Below are positions 7,594-15,385 of a stretch of 64,000 nt of DNA, piece by piece (within the stretch, counting starts at the first letter, position 1; every line of letters starts with the position of its first letter). The stretch is from contig JACPAK010000003.1 of NCBI GenBank assembly GCA_016180845.1, positions 124,001 through 188,000 of the forward strand, given 5' to 3'. The notes beneath the pieces were generated by a model. The model worked only from the letters and a program-made list of their open reading frames with translations, was not told the DNA's origin and did no database searches. The stretch comes from Deltaproteobacteria bacterium (GTDB taxonomy: Bacteria > UBA10199 > JACPAL01). Both the position numbers and the translations under genes were made by a program.

Positions 7594-10241
7594 TGCGCCT
7601 CGGCCCAGTTTGCGCCTACCCCAACATCAACCTTGAGCGGGACAGAAAGTTGAACGACCCCTTCCATCACCTTTTTAACAAGCTCTGAAAACCGCTTGAT
7701 CTCTTTATCAGGCACCTCAAAGACCAGTTCATCGTGGACCTGAAGGATCATCTTCACGTTGGGGAAGTCATTCTCGATCTTTTTTTGAATTTCAATCATC
7801 GCCTTTTTGATGATGTCGGCCGCCGTCCCCTGAAAGATCGTATTGAAGGCGGTCCGTTCCGCCATCGCCCGGATGTTTTGATTCGGACTGTCGATCTCCG
7901 GACAGTGACGGAGTCGACCGAAGAGGGTCCGAACCTTTTTATCGCGTCGCGCCTGAGCGAGCGCCTTCTCCTTAAAGGCAGCGACCGCCTGATACTTTAT
8001 AAAATAATTATCAATATAATTGTGCGCCTCCGCGAGCTCGATCCCCAACTGCTGTGAAAGCCCGTAAGCGCTCTGCCCATAAAGGACAGCGAAATTGACC
8101 GTCTTCCCGACATTCCGCATCTCGTCGGTCACCTCTTTTTCTGGAATACCGAAAATCTCGGCGGCGGTTCGTCGGTGAACATCATCCTCTTTTTCGAAGG
8201 CCTGCAGCAGCAGCGGATCCTGAGAGAGATGGGCCAGAATCCGGAGTTCAATCTGGGAGTAATCGGCAGAAAGGAGTTGAAACCCTTTTTCGGCAATGAA
8301 CGCCTCACGGATCCTCCTCCCCTCTTCCGTCCGGATCGGGATGTTTTGAAGATTCGGATCGGACGATGAGAGTCGACCAGTCGCCGCAACCGCCTGATTA
8401 AACGAGGTATGGATCCGACCGGTCTCAGGATTCACAAGCTCTGGAAGGGCATCAAGATAGGTTGATTTTAATTTGTTCATCCCCCGATATTCCAGAAGGA
8501 GGCGCGGCACCTCATGCTGTTTGGCGAGTTCCTCCAACACATCGACATCGGTCGAAAAACCGGTCTTCGTCTTCCGAACAACCGGGAGCTTCAGTTTTTG
8601 GAAGAGAACTTCCTGAAGTTGCTTTGTGGAATTTAGATTGAAATCCATCCCAGCTTTTTTATGAATCTGCTCTTCGAGTCCCTGCATCCGTTTTTCATAA
8701 TCTTTCGAGATTTTCTTTAAGAAATCGACATCGACCTTCACCCCATTCATCTCCATGCCGGCAAGCACCTTCAAGAGTGGCATCTCGATCTCGTGAAAAA
8801 GAGCCTCAAGTTTCTCCTCTTCTAGTTTTGGGAGCAGAATCTCAACGAGCCGATAACAGACATCAGAATCTTCGCAAGAGTACTCACAGGCGGTCGAGAG
8901 ATCAGTCTCGGCAAAGCTTTTCTGTTTCTTCCCGGTCCCGACGACCTCTTTAAATGTGGTAATCTTGTGTCCCAAATAGGTCTGGGAAAGCAGGTCGAGG
9001 TTGTGATTTCCGTCCGGTGTCAGGAGGTAGGCAGCGAGCATCGTGTCGGCCTGAAGTCCTTGAAGCTCGACCCCATGCTGCCTCAGGATTTCATAGTCGT
9101 ACTTGGCATTTTGGGCATACTTTGGAATCTTCGGATCCTCGAGGATCGGTTTGAGAACCTTCTTCACCCGTTCCCACTCAAGCTGATGCGTCGCCTGAGT
9201 ATGGCCTACAGGGATATAATACGCCTCCCCTCTTTTATAAGAGAAAGAGAGACCGACGAGCGACGCCTTCATCGGATCAAGATCGGATGTCTCGGTATCG
9301 AGCGCAAAGCCCCCGCTATTTTTCAGTCCCTTGGCCAATTTTTCAATTTCGGAGTCGATGATGACGAGGTGATAACTTTTTGTCGAAAGTGTTTTTTCAG
9401 GAGCGAGCTCCGAGAGGAGTCGGTGAAATTCAAGTTCTGTAAAAAGCTCCTTCAACGCGGGCCCGTCAGGTTCCTGAAGTTTGAAATTCTTGAAATCAAA
9501 ATGAATCGGGGCATCGGTGACGATCGTCGCAAGTTCTCTGAAAAGGAGCGCTTCCTTTTCGTATTGGCGCAGTTTCTCTCCTAATTTTCCAGGGACCTTT
9601 TCGGATTGCTTGAGCAGATTCTCGAGCGTCCCATACTCCTGCAGGAGCTTGATCGCTGTTTTTTCCCCGATCCCGGAAACCCCGGGAATATTGTCAGAAG
9701 AATCACCGGCAAGCGCCAGAACATCCGGCACCCTCTCCGGATCCACCCCGAATCTCTCTCTGACTTCGGGGATACCGATCCGCTTTTCCTTCATGCTGTC
9801 AAAAATAGTGATCTTCTGATTCACAAGCTGCATCATATCCTTGTCGCCAGTGACGATGATGGTCTCCAGATTTTTGTCTTCCATCTTCTTCGCAATCGTT
9901 CCGATCACGTCATCCGCTTCAAAGTTCTCGAGCTCGAGAACCGGCAGATTCAAGGCACGCGCAATCTTCCGAAAATAAGGGAACTGCGGAATCAAGTCGG
10001 CCGGGGCTTCGGCGCGGTTTGCTTTATAGTCTGGGAATTTATCATTCCGCCAGGTCTTGCGGGAGACATCGAAAACGCAGGCGATATGGTCCGGTTTCTC
10101 TTCACGGATCAATTTGAGGAGCATCGACGTAAAACCATACAGCGCATTGGTCGGCAAGCCTTTCGAGGTCGAAAGCGGCCGAATCGCGTAATAGGCGCGG
10201 AAGATATAACCCGAGGCATCGATCAAGTAGAGACGGTCCAT
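7590..10241 (-). CDS. polA: DNA polymerase I
   Basis: Full-length 883-residue PolA for DNA repair and Okazaki fragment maturation. Residues 1-265 are the 5'-3' exonuclease. Residues about 300-490 are the proofreading 3'-5' exonuclease with all motifs intact (FALDTETSD; NAKYDYEIL; YSCEDSD). Residues about 510-883 are the family A polymerase with motif A DYSQIELRIL, motif B RNVGKTVNFAVLYG and motif C QVHDELVFE. Intact proofreading residues distinguish it from PolA types that lost that activity. Monocistronic; the ATG at 10241 gives the usual MDRLYLIDASGYIFRAYYA start. Confidence 0.98.
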   Translation of the reverse strand: MDRLYLIDASGYIFRAYYAIRPLSTSKGLPTNALYGFTSMLLKLIREEKPDHIACVFDVSRKTWRNDKFPDYKANRAEAPADLIPQFPYFRKIARALNLPVLELENFEADDVIGTIAKKMEDKNLETIIVTGDKDMMQLVNQKITIFDSMKEKRIGIPEVRERFGVDPERVPDVLALAGDSSDNIPGVSGIGEKTAIKLLQEYGTLENLLKQSEKVPGKLGEKLRQYEKEALLFRELATIVTDAPIHFDFKNFKLQEPDGPALKELFTELEFHRLLSELAPEKTLSTKSYHLVIIDSEIEKLAKGLKNSGGFALDTETSDLDPMKASLVGLSFSYKRGEAYYIPVGHTQATHQLEWERVKKVLKPILEDPKIPKYAQNAKYDYEILRQHGVELQGLQADTMLAAYLLTPDGNHNLDLLSQTYLGHKITTFKEVVGTGKKQKSFAETDLSTACEYSCEDSDVCYRLVEILLPKLEEEKLEALFHEIEMPLLKVLAGMEMNGVKVDVDFLKKISKDYEKRMQGLEEQIHKKAGMDFNLNSTKQLQEVLFQKLKLPVVRKTKTGFSTDVDVLEELAKQHEVPRLLLEYRGMNKLKSTYLDALPELVNPETGRIHTSFNQAVAATGRLSSSDPNLQNIPIRTEEGRRIREAFIAEKGFQLLSADYSQIELRILAHLSQDPLLLQAFEKEDDVHRRTAAEIFGIPEKEVTDEMRNVGKTVNFAVLYGQSAYGLSQQLGIELAEAHNYIDNYFIKYQAVAAFKEKALAQARRDKKVRTLFGRLRHCPEIDSPNQNIRAMAERTAFNTIFQGTAADIIKKAMIEIQKKIENDFPNVKMILQVHDELVFEVPDKEIKRFSELVKKVMEGVVQLSVPLKVDVGVGANWAEAH

Positions 10242-10282
10242 CGAAGGGGCACTATTGTCAATTTTCGGTCAAAAGTCGACTG

Positions 10283-12154
10283 TCACTTTTTCTTCCGAAC
10301 TGAAAAGCCGAAAAGGAGAAGGGCGATTAAAAAAATGCCTACACTGAACCACGCTGGGGAACCGGATTCATCCCAAACAGAAATCGGGAGATTCATCCCG
10401 AAGAAGATCATCGCGGCAACAATAATCCCCATCAGTGACTCACCGGCGATCAATCCCGAGGCGATCAGGACCCCACGACTCCCTTCCCCTTCTGAAGAGT
10501 TGTTTCTCACAAGAAGTTTACGAAGAAGACCTCCCAGAAAGATCGTCGCTGAAATCTGAAACGGCAGATAAAGCCCCATCGCAACCGCCATGACGTAAAA
10601 TCTAAAAGAAGAATTCCTCTTCTTCAGATAGTTATCCAAAAGGATAAAAAGGATGGCGAGACCCATACCGATATAGATAAAGGTCATTGGAAGTGTTCCC
10701 TCGCCAAGGAAAAGCGCCTCGGAGAGCTTCGCAAAGAGGGTTGCCTGGGGGGCCACAAGAGGCTTCACCCCCGCTCGTACCGCCGTTCCAATTCCATAAG
10801 AAGAATGGAGGACCGTCAAAACCGGTGCAATCACAAACGCCGGCACAATCGAACCGATCACCTCACCAATCTGCAATTTCCAGGGTGTCGAGCCGACAAT
10901 CTGTCCTGTCTTCAGGTCTTGACTAATATCTGCCGCCGACGAACAGGCACCGCAGGCAACACCCGCGATACCCAAAACGGCCAAAACCCCCAATGACCCC
11001 TTGATGCCAGCCAAATGAAGCAGGGCCGCAGAAAAAAGCAGGGCACAGATCGTCATTCCAGAAATAGGCAGGTTCGAACTGCCGACCAGTCCCACGAGAT
11101 AGCTCGCCACCGCGACAAAGAAAAAAGTGGCGATCACAATGAGAACGGTTGCATAAAGACCAACGCCAATGCTCCCCGTGAGATGTCGATAAAGACCAAA
11201 AACAAGCGTCATCGTTATCAAAAGGAGTGGAAGCAAATAACGTCGGCTCAGATCCTGATCCGTACGTGCGACAACTTCTTCCAACACCCTTTTGCCAAAA
11301 ATTCTCTTGATCCCCTTTCTAAGTCCCGCCCGTACAGACCAGATCGTCCAGAGTCCTCCGACCGCCATCGCGCCGACCCCCATGTAACGAATCTGATTCT
11401 TCCAGAGGCTCCACGAGGCATCCACCAAATCTCCCGGCGGAATCCCGACCACCGATGAATAGATCGGGATCGCGATAATCCAGGTGATGATCCCTCCCAA
11501 AAACTGGAGGATCGCGACATTAGGACCAACGATATAACCGACTGAAATAAGAGCCAGAGAGGATTCGGTCCCGAAATAAAAGAGAGACTGCCCGACACGA
11601 AAGGCTGTTTCAATGCCACCTTGTAGAAGGGCGATACCGGAGGCGAAAAATTTGTAGGCAGCAGCAATCAGAATCGCGATGGTGATCGTTTTCCCCCCAC
11701 TCCCTCCTTCACCCGCCTTTAATACTTCCGCGCAAGCGGTCCCCTCCGGAAAGGTCAACTCCTCTTCTTCGACGATAATCGCACGTCGCAGCGGGATCAT
11801 AAAAAGAATTCCCAGAAGCCCTCCACACATCGCAATCAATGTGGTTGGCCAGAAATGAAACTGATGCCAGGACTGAGTCAGGACCAACGCCGGTACCGTG
11901 AAGATGACGCCGGCCGCAAGCGTCTCCCCGCTCGCCGCAATCGTCTGAACAAGATTGTTTTCGAGCGCCGTACCGGTCTTCAAAAGTCCTCGGAGGATCG
12001 CCATTGAAATCACTGCGGCCGGTATCGAGGCAGAGACGGTCAGGCCGGCGTAGAGACCGAGGTAGGCATTCGCAGCGGCAAGGATAATTCCCAAGACAGA
12101 ACCCAACAGAATCGCGCGAAAGGTCATCTCGCGCGGTGATGGACCGTTAGACAT
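10283..12154 (-). CDS. OPT-family oligopeptide transporter
   Basis: A 623-residue polytopic inner-membrane protein with about 15 hydrophobic segments. Family features: the N-terminal MTFRAILLGSVLGIILAAANAYLGL-type segment with NAYLGLYAGLT, the EEEELTFPEGTACAEVLKAGE stretch (read in pieces), and the ISQDLKTGQIVGSTPWKLQ loop. OPT members take up small peptides or metal chelates, driven by protons; the substrate here is unknown. Monocistronic between polA and a convergent hemB region, with a GGGGG ribosome site upstream of the ATG. Confidence 0.93.
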   Translation of the reverse strand: MSNGPSPREMTFRAILLGSVLGIILAAANAYLGLYAGLTVSASIPAAVISMAILRGLLKTGTALENNLVQTIAASGETLAAGVIFTVPALVLTQSWHQFHFWPTTLIAMCGGLLGILFMIPLRRAIIVEEEELTFPEGTACAEVLKAGEGGSGGKTITIAILIAAAYKFFASGIALLQGGIETAFRVGQSLFYFGTESSLALISVGYIVGPNVAILQFLGGIITWIIAIPIYSSVVGIPPGDLVDASWSLWKNQIRYMGVGAMAVGGLWTIWSVRAGLRKGIKRIFGKRVLEEVVARTDQDLSRRYLLPLLLITMTLVFGLYRHLTGSIGVGLYATVLIVIATFFFVAVASYLVGLVGSSNLPISGMTICALLFSAALLHLAGIKGSLGVLAVLGIAGVACGACSSAADISQDLKTGQIVGSTPWKLQIGEVIGSIVPAFVIAPVLTVLHSSYGIGTAVRAGVKPLVAPQATLFAKLSEALFLGEGTLPMTFIYIGMGLAILFILLDNYLKKRNSSFRFYVMAVAMGLYLPFQISATIFLGGLLRKLLVRNNSSEGEGSRGVLIASGLIAGESLMGIIVAAMIFFGMNLPISVWDESGSPAWFSVGIFLIALLLFGFSVRKKK

Positions 12155-12268
12155 AAAAGATTTCCCCCTTGGGGGATTAACTAATCTATTAACTCAAATT
12201 GTCAAAAAAGTTTTCTTTACTTGGCTCTCATTTTTGTCGATGATTCTCTCTAAAAAAAGGGGGGATCT

Positions 12269-12895
12269 ATGAAACCAGTCGCTTATTTCTTTGGCCTTTT
12301 TGTTGTCACATTAACACCTGTTCTTTTCGCTCAAGTCGTCGAGGCACCGGTCGAATACAGCGCCGATGTTTTCCAGGTGCAGAAGGGGAAACCGTACGGA
12401 GAGGGAAAGATCTGGGTCGGTAAAAAAGGGGCCAAGATCGACCTCGTCACAAAAGGGGTTCAATCGGTCCAGCTGCATCAATTCGATAAAAAGATCTTTT
12501 GGATTGAGGTCGGGATGCCGGAGGGGAGTCTGCCACTGTACATGGAGAAGAAGGCGAAGTTTTTTCCATTGATCCACCAGAACTGGTGGGGATTTACCGA
12601 GAATTGTGTCGATGATGGGGAATTTGATGGCCATCCCGTCAAAAAATGTCAGACAAAGGGAGAATATCTCGGCAAGAAGGAAGAGGCGACGATCTGGCGG
12701 GCCCAAGATCTCAACGGGACTGTGATCCGTTACCTGGATAAAAAGGGAAAGAACGAGATGCATGTCAAAAATATCCAGGTCGCTGCTCAACCTCCAGAAT
12801 TATTCGCAACCCCCGAGGGGGCGAGTGAAAACCCGGAGGGTGAGACCGGTGAGGTCAAGAAGTCACTGGGTGGGTTAAAAGATCTCTTTAAATAG
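12269..12895 (+). CDS. Exported protein, LolA/DUF4412-like
   Basis: A 208-residue protein with a clear signal peptide (cleavage near VVEA, residue about 27). The rest resembles the beta-rich DUF4412 or lipoprotein-carrier-like folds: paired strands, an IWRAQDLNG segment and a charged C terminus. A single Cys pair (ENCVDDGEFDGHPVKKC) may form a disulfide. The strong GGGGGG ribosome site is five bases before the ATG. It ends four bases before the hemB end (convergent). The assignment rests on general shape only; periplasmic location is well supported. Confidence 0.7.
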   Translation: MKPVAYFFGLFVVTLTPVLFAQVVEAPVEYSADVFQVQKGKPYGEGKIWVGKKGAKIDLVTKGVQSVQLHQFDKKIFWIEVGMPEGSLPLYMEKKAKFFPLIHQNWWGFTENCVDDGEFDGHPVKKCQTKGEYLGKKEEATIWRAQDLNGTVIRYLDKKGKNEMHVKNIQVAAQPPELFATPEGASENPEGETGEVKKSLGGLKDLFK

Positions 12896-12898
12896 GAA

Positions 12899-13954
12899 TC
12901 AGAGAAGATTTTTCTTCACAAGTTCCTGGGCGGCATAGGTAATAATCAGATCGGCACCGGCGCGGCGAATACCAAGGAGTGATTCCATCAGAACTTTTTC
13001 ACCATCGATCCATCCCTTCTGGGCCGCCGCCTTGATCATCGCATACTCGCCACTCACTTGATAGGCAGCGATCGGGAGATTCACGGCACAGCGGACCGCA
13101 GAGATCACATCGAGATACGGTCCCGCCGGTTTCACCATAATAATGTCGGCCCCCTCCTCCTGATCGGCCCTCGCCTCGCGGATCGCCTCGCGGCTATTGG
13201 CCGGATCGATCTGATAACTTTTGCGATCCCCAAACTTCGGCGTAGACTCTGCCGCCTCACGAAACGGACCGTAAAAGGCGCTCGCATACTTCACCGCATA
13301 ACTCATGAGGATCGTGTTCTGAAAACCGGATTGGTCGAGCCCCTCACGGATCGCCTTCACGCGACCGTCCATCATGTCTGACGGAGCAACAATATCAGCA
13401 CCCGCCTCGGCGTGGGATAAAGCAGTCCTGGCAAGCAGCTCCAACGACGCATCATTATTGATAACAAAGTGGGTCGGGTCCTGCCTCGGGTTCCGCCCAC
13501 CCGTGCTCACCCGTTGCGCGCGGGCGGGCACCCGACCCGAGTCACCCGACCCGACAATTACCCCACAATGCCCATGCGACATATACTCACACAAACAGAC
13601 ATCCGTGATGACAATAAGGTCTGGAACTTTTGCTTTCAATGCCTTCACAGCCCTCTGCACAACCCCGTCCGGATCGTACGCCTCTGAGGCCTCTTCGTCT
13701 TTCTTCTTCGGGATTCCGAAAAGAATCACCGCCGGTATTCCTAATTTGTAGACCTCCCTCGCCTCTTTGACCAATTGATCGATCGAGAGCTGAAAAATTC
13801 CTGGCATCGATCGGATCGGTTTCCTCTGATTTTTCCCATGGACCACAAAAAATGGCTGGATCAGTTGATCGACCGAAAGTCTCGTTTCACGAACCATACG
13901 ACGCAATACAGGGGTTGATCGAAGCCGTCGCGGACGCATGAGGGGAAATGGCAT
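12899..13954 (-). CDS. hemB: Delta-aminolevulinic acid dehydratase with in-frame insertion
   Basis: Condenses two aminolevulinate molecules to porphobilinogen in heme synthesis. The active-site lysines are present ([14 protein letters not shown] and [11 protein letters not shown]), as are the metal-site cysteines (DVCLCEY and HGHC) and the SDMMDGRV motif. The ATG at 13954 gives 351 residues; the frame remains open upstream to 14149, but that extension is unlike HemB. Residues about 133-165 are an Arg/Gly/Pro-rich insertion with no counterpart in the family. It sits between HGHCGV and NDASLEL, where about 8 residues are usual, and is encoded by the GC-rich palindromic element at 13470-13555. 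All catalytic residues lie outside it, so the enzyme may still work. Confidence 0.95.
   Translation of the reverse strand: MPFPLMRPRRLRSTPVLRRMVRETRLSVDQLIQPFFVVHGKNQRKPIRSMPGIFQLSIDQLVKEAREVYKLGIPAVILFGIPKKKDEEASEAYDPDGVVQRAVKALKAKVPDLIVITDVCLCEYMSHGHCGVIVGSGDSGRVPARAQRVSTGGRNPRQDPTHFVINNDASLELLARTALSHAEAGADIVAPSDMMDGRVKAIREGLDQSGFQNTILMSYAVKYASAFYGPFREAAESTPKFGDRKSYQIDPANSREAIREARADQEEGADIIMVKPAGPYLDVISAVRCAVNLPIAAYQVSGEYAMIKAAAQKGWIDGEKVLMESLLGIRRAGADLIITYAAQELVKKNLL
13470..13555. repeat. GC-rich palindromic element inserted in hemB
   Basis: About 86 bases, far richer in GC than the flanks, with inverted ends (GGGTCGGGT at the left, ACCCGACCC at the right) and further imperfect pairing inside (CCTCGGGTTCC against CACCCGACCCGAG). 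Its length keeps the hemB frame. It has the properties of a protein-tolerated palindromic element like those known from Rickettsia, although the sequence itself is not recognised. Confidence 0.7.
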
Positions 13955-14034
13955 AACATAGCGATATTGTTTGAAATTAAACTGGCTGTCAATTAGGAAA
14001 CAACTCCGGTCTGTTTTGAACCGATAACAATCAC

Positions 14035-14931
14035 GTGAGCAATAGCCCATCAACATCTCTTGCCGCTCTCTTTGTCGTCGCTGCCGTTGCCGCCTTCCGG
14101 CGTTATTTCCTGGACCATCTTCAAGGCGACCGATCAGGAACTGGCCCAACCCCCCTCACCGATGACCAGGCATCTAGGCTGAGAGATCAATTTACCCAAA
14201 CGAGTCGACCAACCGGCGAACCGACCCAGCTTAAAATGACCGACCGATTCGAAGACGATTTTGCAGAATTTGTTCGCAGCAGGGGGAGGGACATTAGAGG
14301 CCTGACCCCTACGGACCATCTTCAACTGCTTGTCGACTATGACGAAACGCATCCCCTTGGCGAAAGACTACTCGCAGAGGTAACCCCCCTCCTCGGCACC
14401 GGGATTTGTTTCAATCTGAGTGAGTTTCATTTCACCATAAAAGACGAACGTCATACCGCTTACACTCGATATGGGAGAGATATCGGCAAAAAATATGTCG
14501 AGATCATAAAAAGTTCACTCCCTAACTGCTGGACAGAAACTCAAATCCTGCAGGTCATGGACGACCTGCACCATATCGGCGGAAGTGAGGCAAAAGAGAC
14601 GTTCAAGGAGGTTGTCGCCAATCACTGGAGCGATTCACCGCAGTTTGCCGAAAAATTCCTGCGACTCGAATCAACCTTTACACATGATCCAGCGTTGAAT
14701 AATGAGATGCGCGGCGCGATCCTGAATCTGATCCCGGAAGGTCAGGAACCACCCGAAGATCCCTACCGAGACCCGATCCACAGTCTTGTTCTCTCTGCGA
14801 TCTCACGTGTCTTCATGTACCCGACGACGGATCCAAACCTGAAATCCCCTGAGCAGTTCCTCGACATCCTGGTCCGGGAGAGGCCGAAATACCACCCCCT
14901 TTTCTGTCGGTTTAACGGGACCTGTCATTAG
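14035..14931 (+). CDS. Membrane-anchored protein of unknown function
   Basis: A 298-residue protein starting at GTG 14035 with one hydrophobic N-terminal segment ([13 protein letters not shown], about residues 9-21), then a helical domain. Its C-terminal half resembles the two lipoproteins at 20665 and 22147: [14 protein letters not shown] against RWPNTPEFATKFMKAV, then a helix ending in a [15 protein letters not shown] segment that aligns with EEKRAFIEKSLEAKP. This suggests a small paralogous family in this locus. It is divergent from hemB and convergent with the protease operon, overlapping its last gene by four bases. Function unknown. Confidence 0.65.
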   Translation: MSNSPSTSLAALFVVAAVAAFRRYFLDHLQGDRSGTGPTPLTDDQASRLRDQFTQTSRPTGEPTQLKMTDRFEDDFAEFVRSRGRDIRGLTPTDHLQLLVDYDETHPLGERLLAEVTPLLGTGICFNLSEFHFTIKDERHTAYTRYGRDIGKKYVEIIKSSLPNCWTETQILQVMDDLHHIGGSEAKETFKEVVANHWSDSPQFAEKFLRLESTFTHDPALNNEMRGAILNLIPEGQEPPEDPYRDPIHSLVLSAISRVFMYPTTDPNLKSPEQFLDILVRERPKYHPLFCRFNGTCH

Positions 14932-15377
14932 GGTTTGATGAAAGTAACCGTTGTTTTACCCCGCCAATTTTTGGGTACGCGGTCATAATAATGCGTGCGC
15001 AAAATTACAGATAGCCCGTTTTCGGTCTTCCCTGAAACCGTTTGATACTGAGATGGAGTCGGACCTTTGACATCCTTTTTCTCCGTTGCCATAAAATGAA
15101 CTCCCTTGCTCATCAAAAGCCGTTTGACCGTTTCAAAACTGGAAGTTGTCGTACAAACACTTGCCTCAGACAGTGAGGATTTTTTAGAAGAAAAAGATTC
15201 TCGCTTCCCGATTAAATGAAACCCTTCCATCGTCTCACGACTCAGATTTGCATCATATCTCGCCCCCGAGCCAAAATACTGTCTGCAACGTGCGGCTCCA
15301 CCCTCTTCCTTTGCAGAGAGTCTCAAGTGTCCAAGAATGGATGCAAATAAAAAAATAGTTATGAAAATCCCCCTCAT
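14928..15377 (-). CDS. Small secreted protein, last gene of the protease operon
   Basis: A 149-residue exported protein. The ATG at 15377 is chosen because it is preceded by AGGGGG and gives a clean signal peptide (MRGIFITIFLFASILG); a frame-consistent start at 15401 overlaps the upstream gene and spoils the signal. The mature part is basic, with two Cys and a C-terminal strand-rich end ([10 protein letters not shown]). Nothing in it is recognised. It directly follows the 936-residue putative metalloprotease (stop to start eight bases), so it is probably co-transcribed and could be a partner or chaperone of the protease. Confidence 0.65.
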   Translation of the reverse strand: MRGIFITIFLFASILGHLRLSAKEEGGAARCRQYFGSGARYDANLSRETMEGFHLIGKRESFSSKKSSLSEASVCTTTSSFETVKRLLMSKGVHFMATEKKDVKGPTPSQYQTVSGKTENGLSVILRTHYYDRVPKNWRGKTTVTFIKP

Positions 15378-15385
15378 TTTTCCCC

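Noticed and set aside
9606-10559. 317-codon plus-strand open frame opposite polA
   Set aside because: It lies entirely within the polA and OPT genes on the other strand, has a composition of mirrored codons, and no domain signature.
12165-12182. TCCCCC/GGGGGA inverted sequence upstream of the OPT gene
   Set aside because: Only two bases separate the arms, too few for a hairpin loop, and the G-run serves as ribosome site.
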